The notes under the pieces are model-generated. The model saw nothing but the letters and a program-made list of their open reading frames with translations. It had not been told where the DNA came from and searched no databases. Shown here piece after piece: positions 5,054 to 5,579 of a stretch of DNA of 5,579 nucleotides (within the stretch, counting starts at the first letter, position 1; each line of letters opens with the position of its first letter). This DNA comes from Betaproteobacteria bacterium (GTDB lineage Bacteria; Pseudomonadota; Gammaproteobacteria; Burkholderiales; Nitrosomonadaceae). The position numbers and the translations under genes are program-made. The DNA is taken from NCBI GenBank assembly GCA_022601315.1, contig JAHZIU010000375.1, forward strand, positions 1 through 5,579, read 5' to 3'.

Positions 5054-5579
5054 ATTTTCCCGTACCTTGTGCTTGGGCAAACCCTGAGTTTAATCGCATA
5101 CGTCATACTGGCCACACTGCAACTGTCACACTCATACTGTTGACACTGGTTATGTTATCGGGTTGTGTACATCAGCAGTTCGCCAGTAAACCTTACCCGC
5201 GCTGGGGAGAAGAAAGCATTGTCAATCGGCCGGACAACGATCCTCCTCTAATTGTACGGAAAATACTGCCGCCAGATCCTGCCAATGCGCCTGCCTGTAT
5301 GCTTCTCGTACACGGCATGAATGAATACATTGGACGTTATGACGAGATCGCCCGTTATTTTTCCCAGCGTTTCATCGTTGCAGGTTTCGATTTCTATGCC
5401 CATGGTCTTTCCAATCCAGTCCTGCAACAGGCGGATCAGGCACTTATCGCAGGCGCAGAAAAACAAGATGTTAGTGAAGCTTATTTAGCGCAGACACCGT
5501 TACGCAATTTGGAACCCATGCGACGAGATCTGGATCTGGCACTACGAAGCACGATCTCGCTTTGTGATAAACAGAGTGA
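5038..5579 (+). CDS. Alpha/beta-hydrolase lipoprotein (lysophospholipase/monoacylglycerol-lipase type), 3' end outside the window
   Basis: The frame is open to the right edge (180 residues seen). A hydrophobic segment T-V-T-L-I-L-L-T-L-V-M-L-S-G-C ends in a lipobox with Cys43, so the protein should be lipid-anchored. The hydrolase part starts near residue 86. M-L-L-V-H-G-M-N-E-Y at 88-97 carries the oxyanion-hole HG, and F-D-F-Y-A-H-G-L-S-N at 117-126 is the family's D-x-x-G-H-G-x-S region with Ala for the first Gly. The nucleophile elbow G-x-S-x-G and the catalytic Asp and His lie beyond the window. Such enzymes hydrolyse lysophospholipids or monoacylglycerols; the exact substrate cannot be told. 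Two consecutive ATGs (5038, 5041) are the only reasonable starts after an in-frame TGA at 5020. They give an unusually long 28-residue stretch before the hydrophobic core, and no Shine-Dalgarno sequence precedes them. Both start codons fall inside a repeat, so the original 5' end may have been replaced and expression is uncertain. Confidence 0.8.
   Translation, partial: MMRCKNFPVPCAWANPEFNRIRHTGHTATVTLILLTLVMLSGCVHQQFASKPYPRWGEESIVNRPDNDPPLIVRKILPPDPANAPACMLLVHGMNEYIGRYDEIARYFSQRFIVAGFDFYAHGLSNPVLQQADQALIAGAEKQDVSEAYLAQTPLRNLEPMRRDLDLALRSTISLCDKQS

Noticed and set aside
5248..5466. 72-codon frame on - inside the hydrolase
   Set aside because: Antisense shadow of a clear alpha/beta-hydrolase coding region.

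Overview
The window looks like a stretch of chromosome from a Gram-negative proteobacterium with moderately low G+C. It encodes an outer-membrane porin of the phosphate-selective OprO/OprP type, a lipoprotein with a lipobox and a Sec-secreted protein. Protein style and the dense short-repeat content remind me of the ammonia-oxidising Betaproteobacteria (Nitrosomonas and relatives). That placement is an impression from memory, not a database result.

Layout from left to right. (1) A porin gene on +, entering from the left edge and ending at 1312. (2) A repeat-rich accessory segment, about 1334-3313. It holds a 123-bp repeat (copy A, 1381-1503) and its inverted partner (copy B, 2757-2879). Between them lie a short PAS-domain gene on - whose stop codon sits two bases from copy A, a possible amber-interrupted ORF overlapping the PAS start, and about 530 bp of AT-rich DNA with no gene I can support. 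A shrunken third copy (C, about 2943-3000) and a small element with inverted ends (3147-3309) follow. (3) A divergent gene pair around a 254-bp intergenic region: a small secreted acidic four-cysteine protein on - and a TerB-like protein on +. (4) A very regular MITE-like element (4696-4964) with 35-bp terminal inverted repeats, CTAG at both edges and two internal hairpins. It starts 10 bases after the TerB-like stop codon. (5) A repeat resembling an insertion-sequence end (4963-5053) that runs into the first codons of an alpha/beta-hydrolase lipoprotein gene leaving the window on the right.

The genes do not form an obvious pathway. The main signal is the repeats: at least five copies of a short arm (consensus near GATGAYTCAAKACAAGGC) occur in both orientations and build palindromes of different sizes, and a second repeat occurs twice. 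The repeats appear to have truncated one gene (PAS), placed a strong hairpin behind another (TerB-like) and supplied the start region of a third (the hydrolase). I see no tRNA, rRNA, CRISPR array or intact transposase gene.
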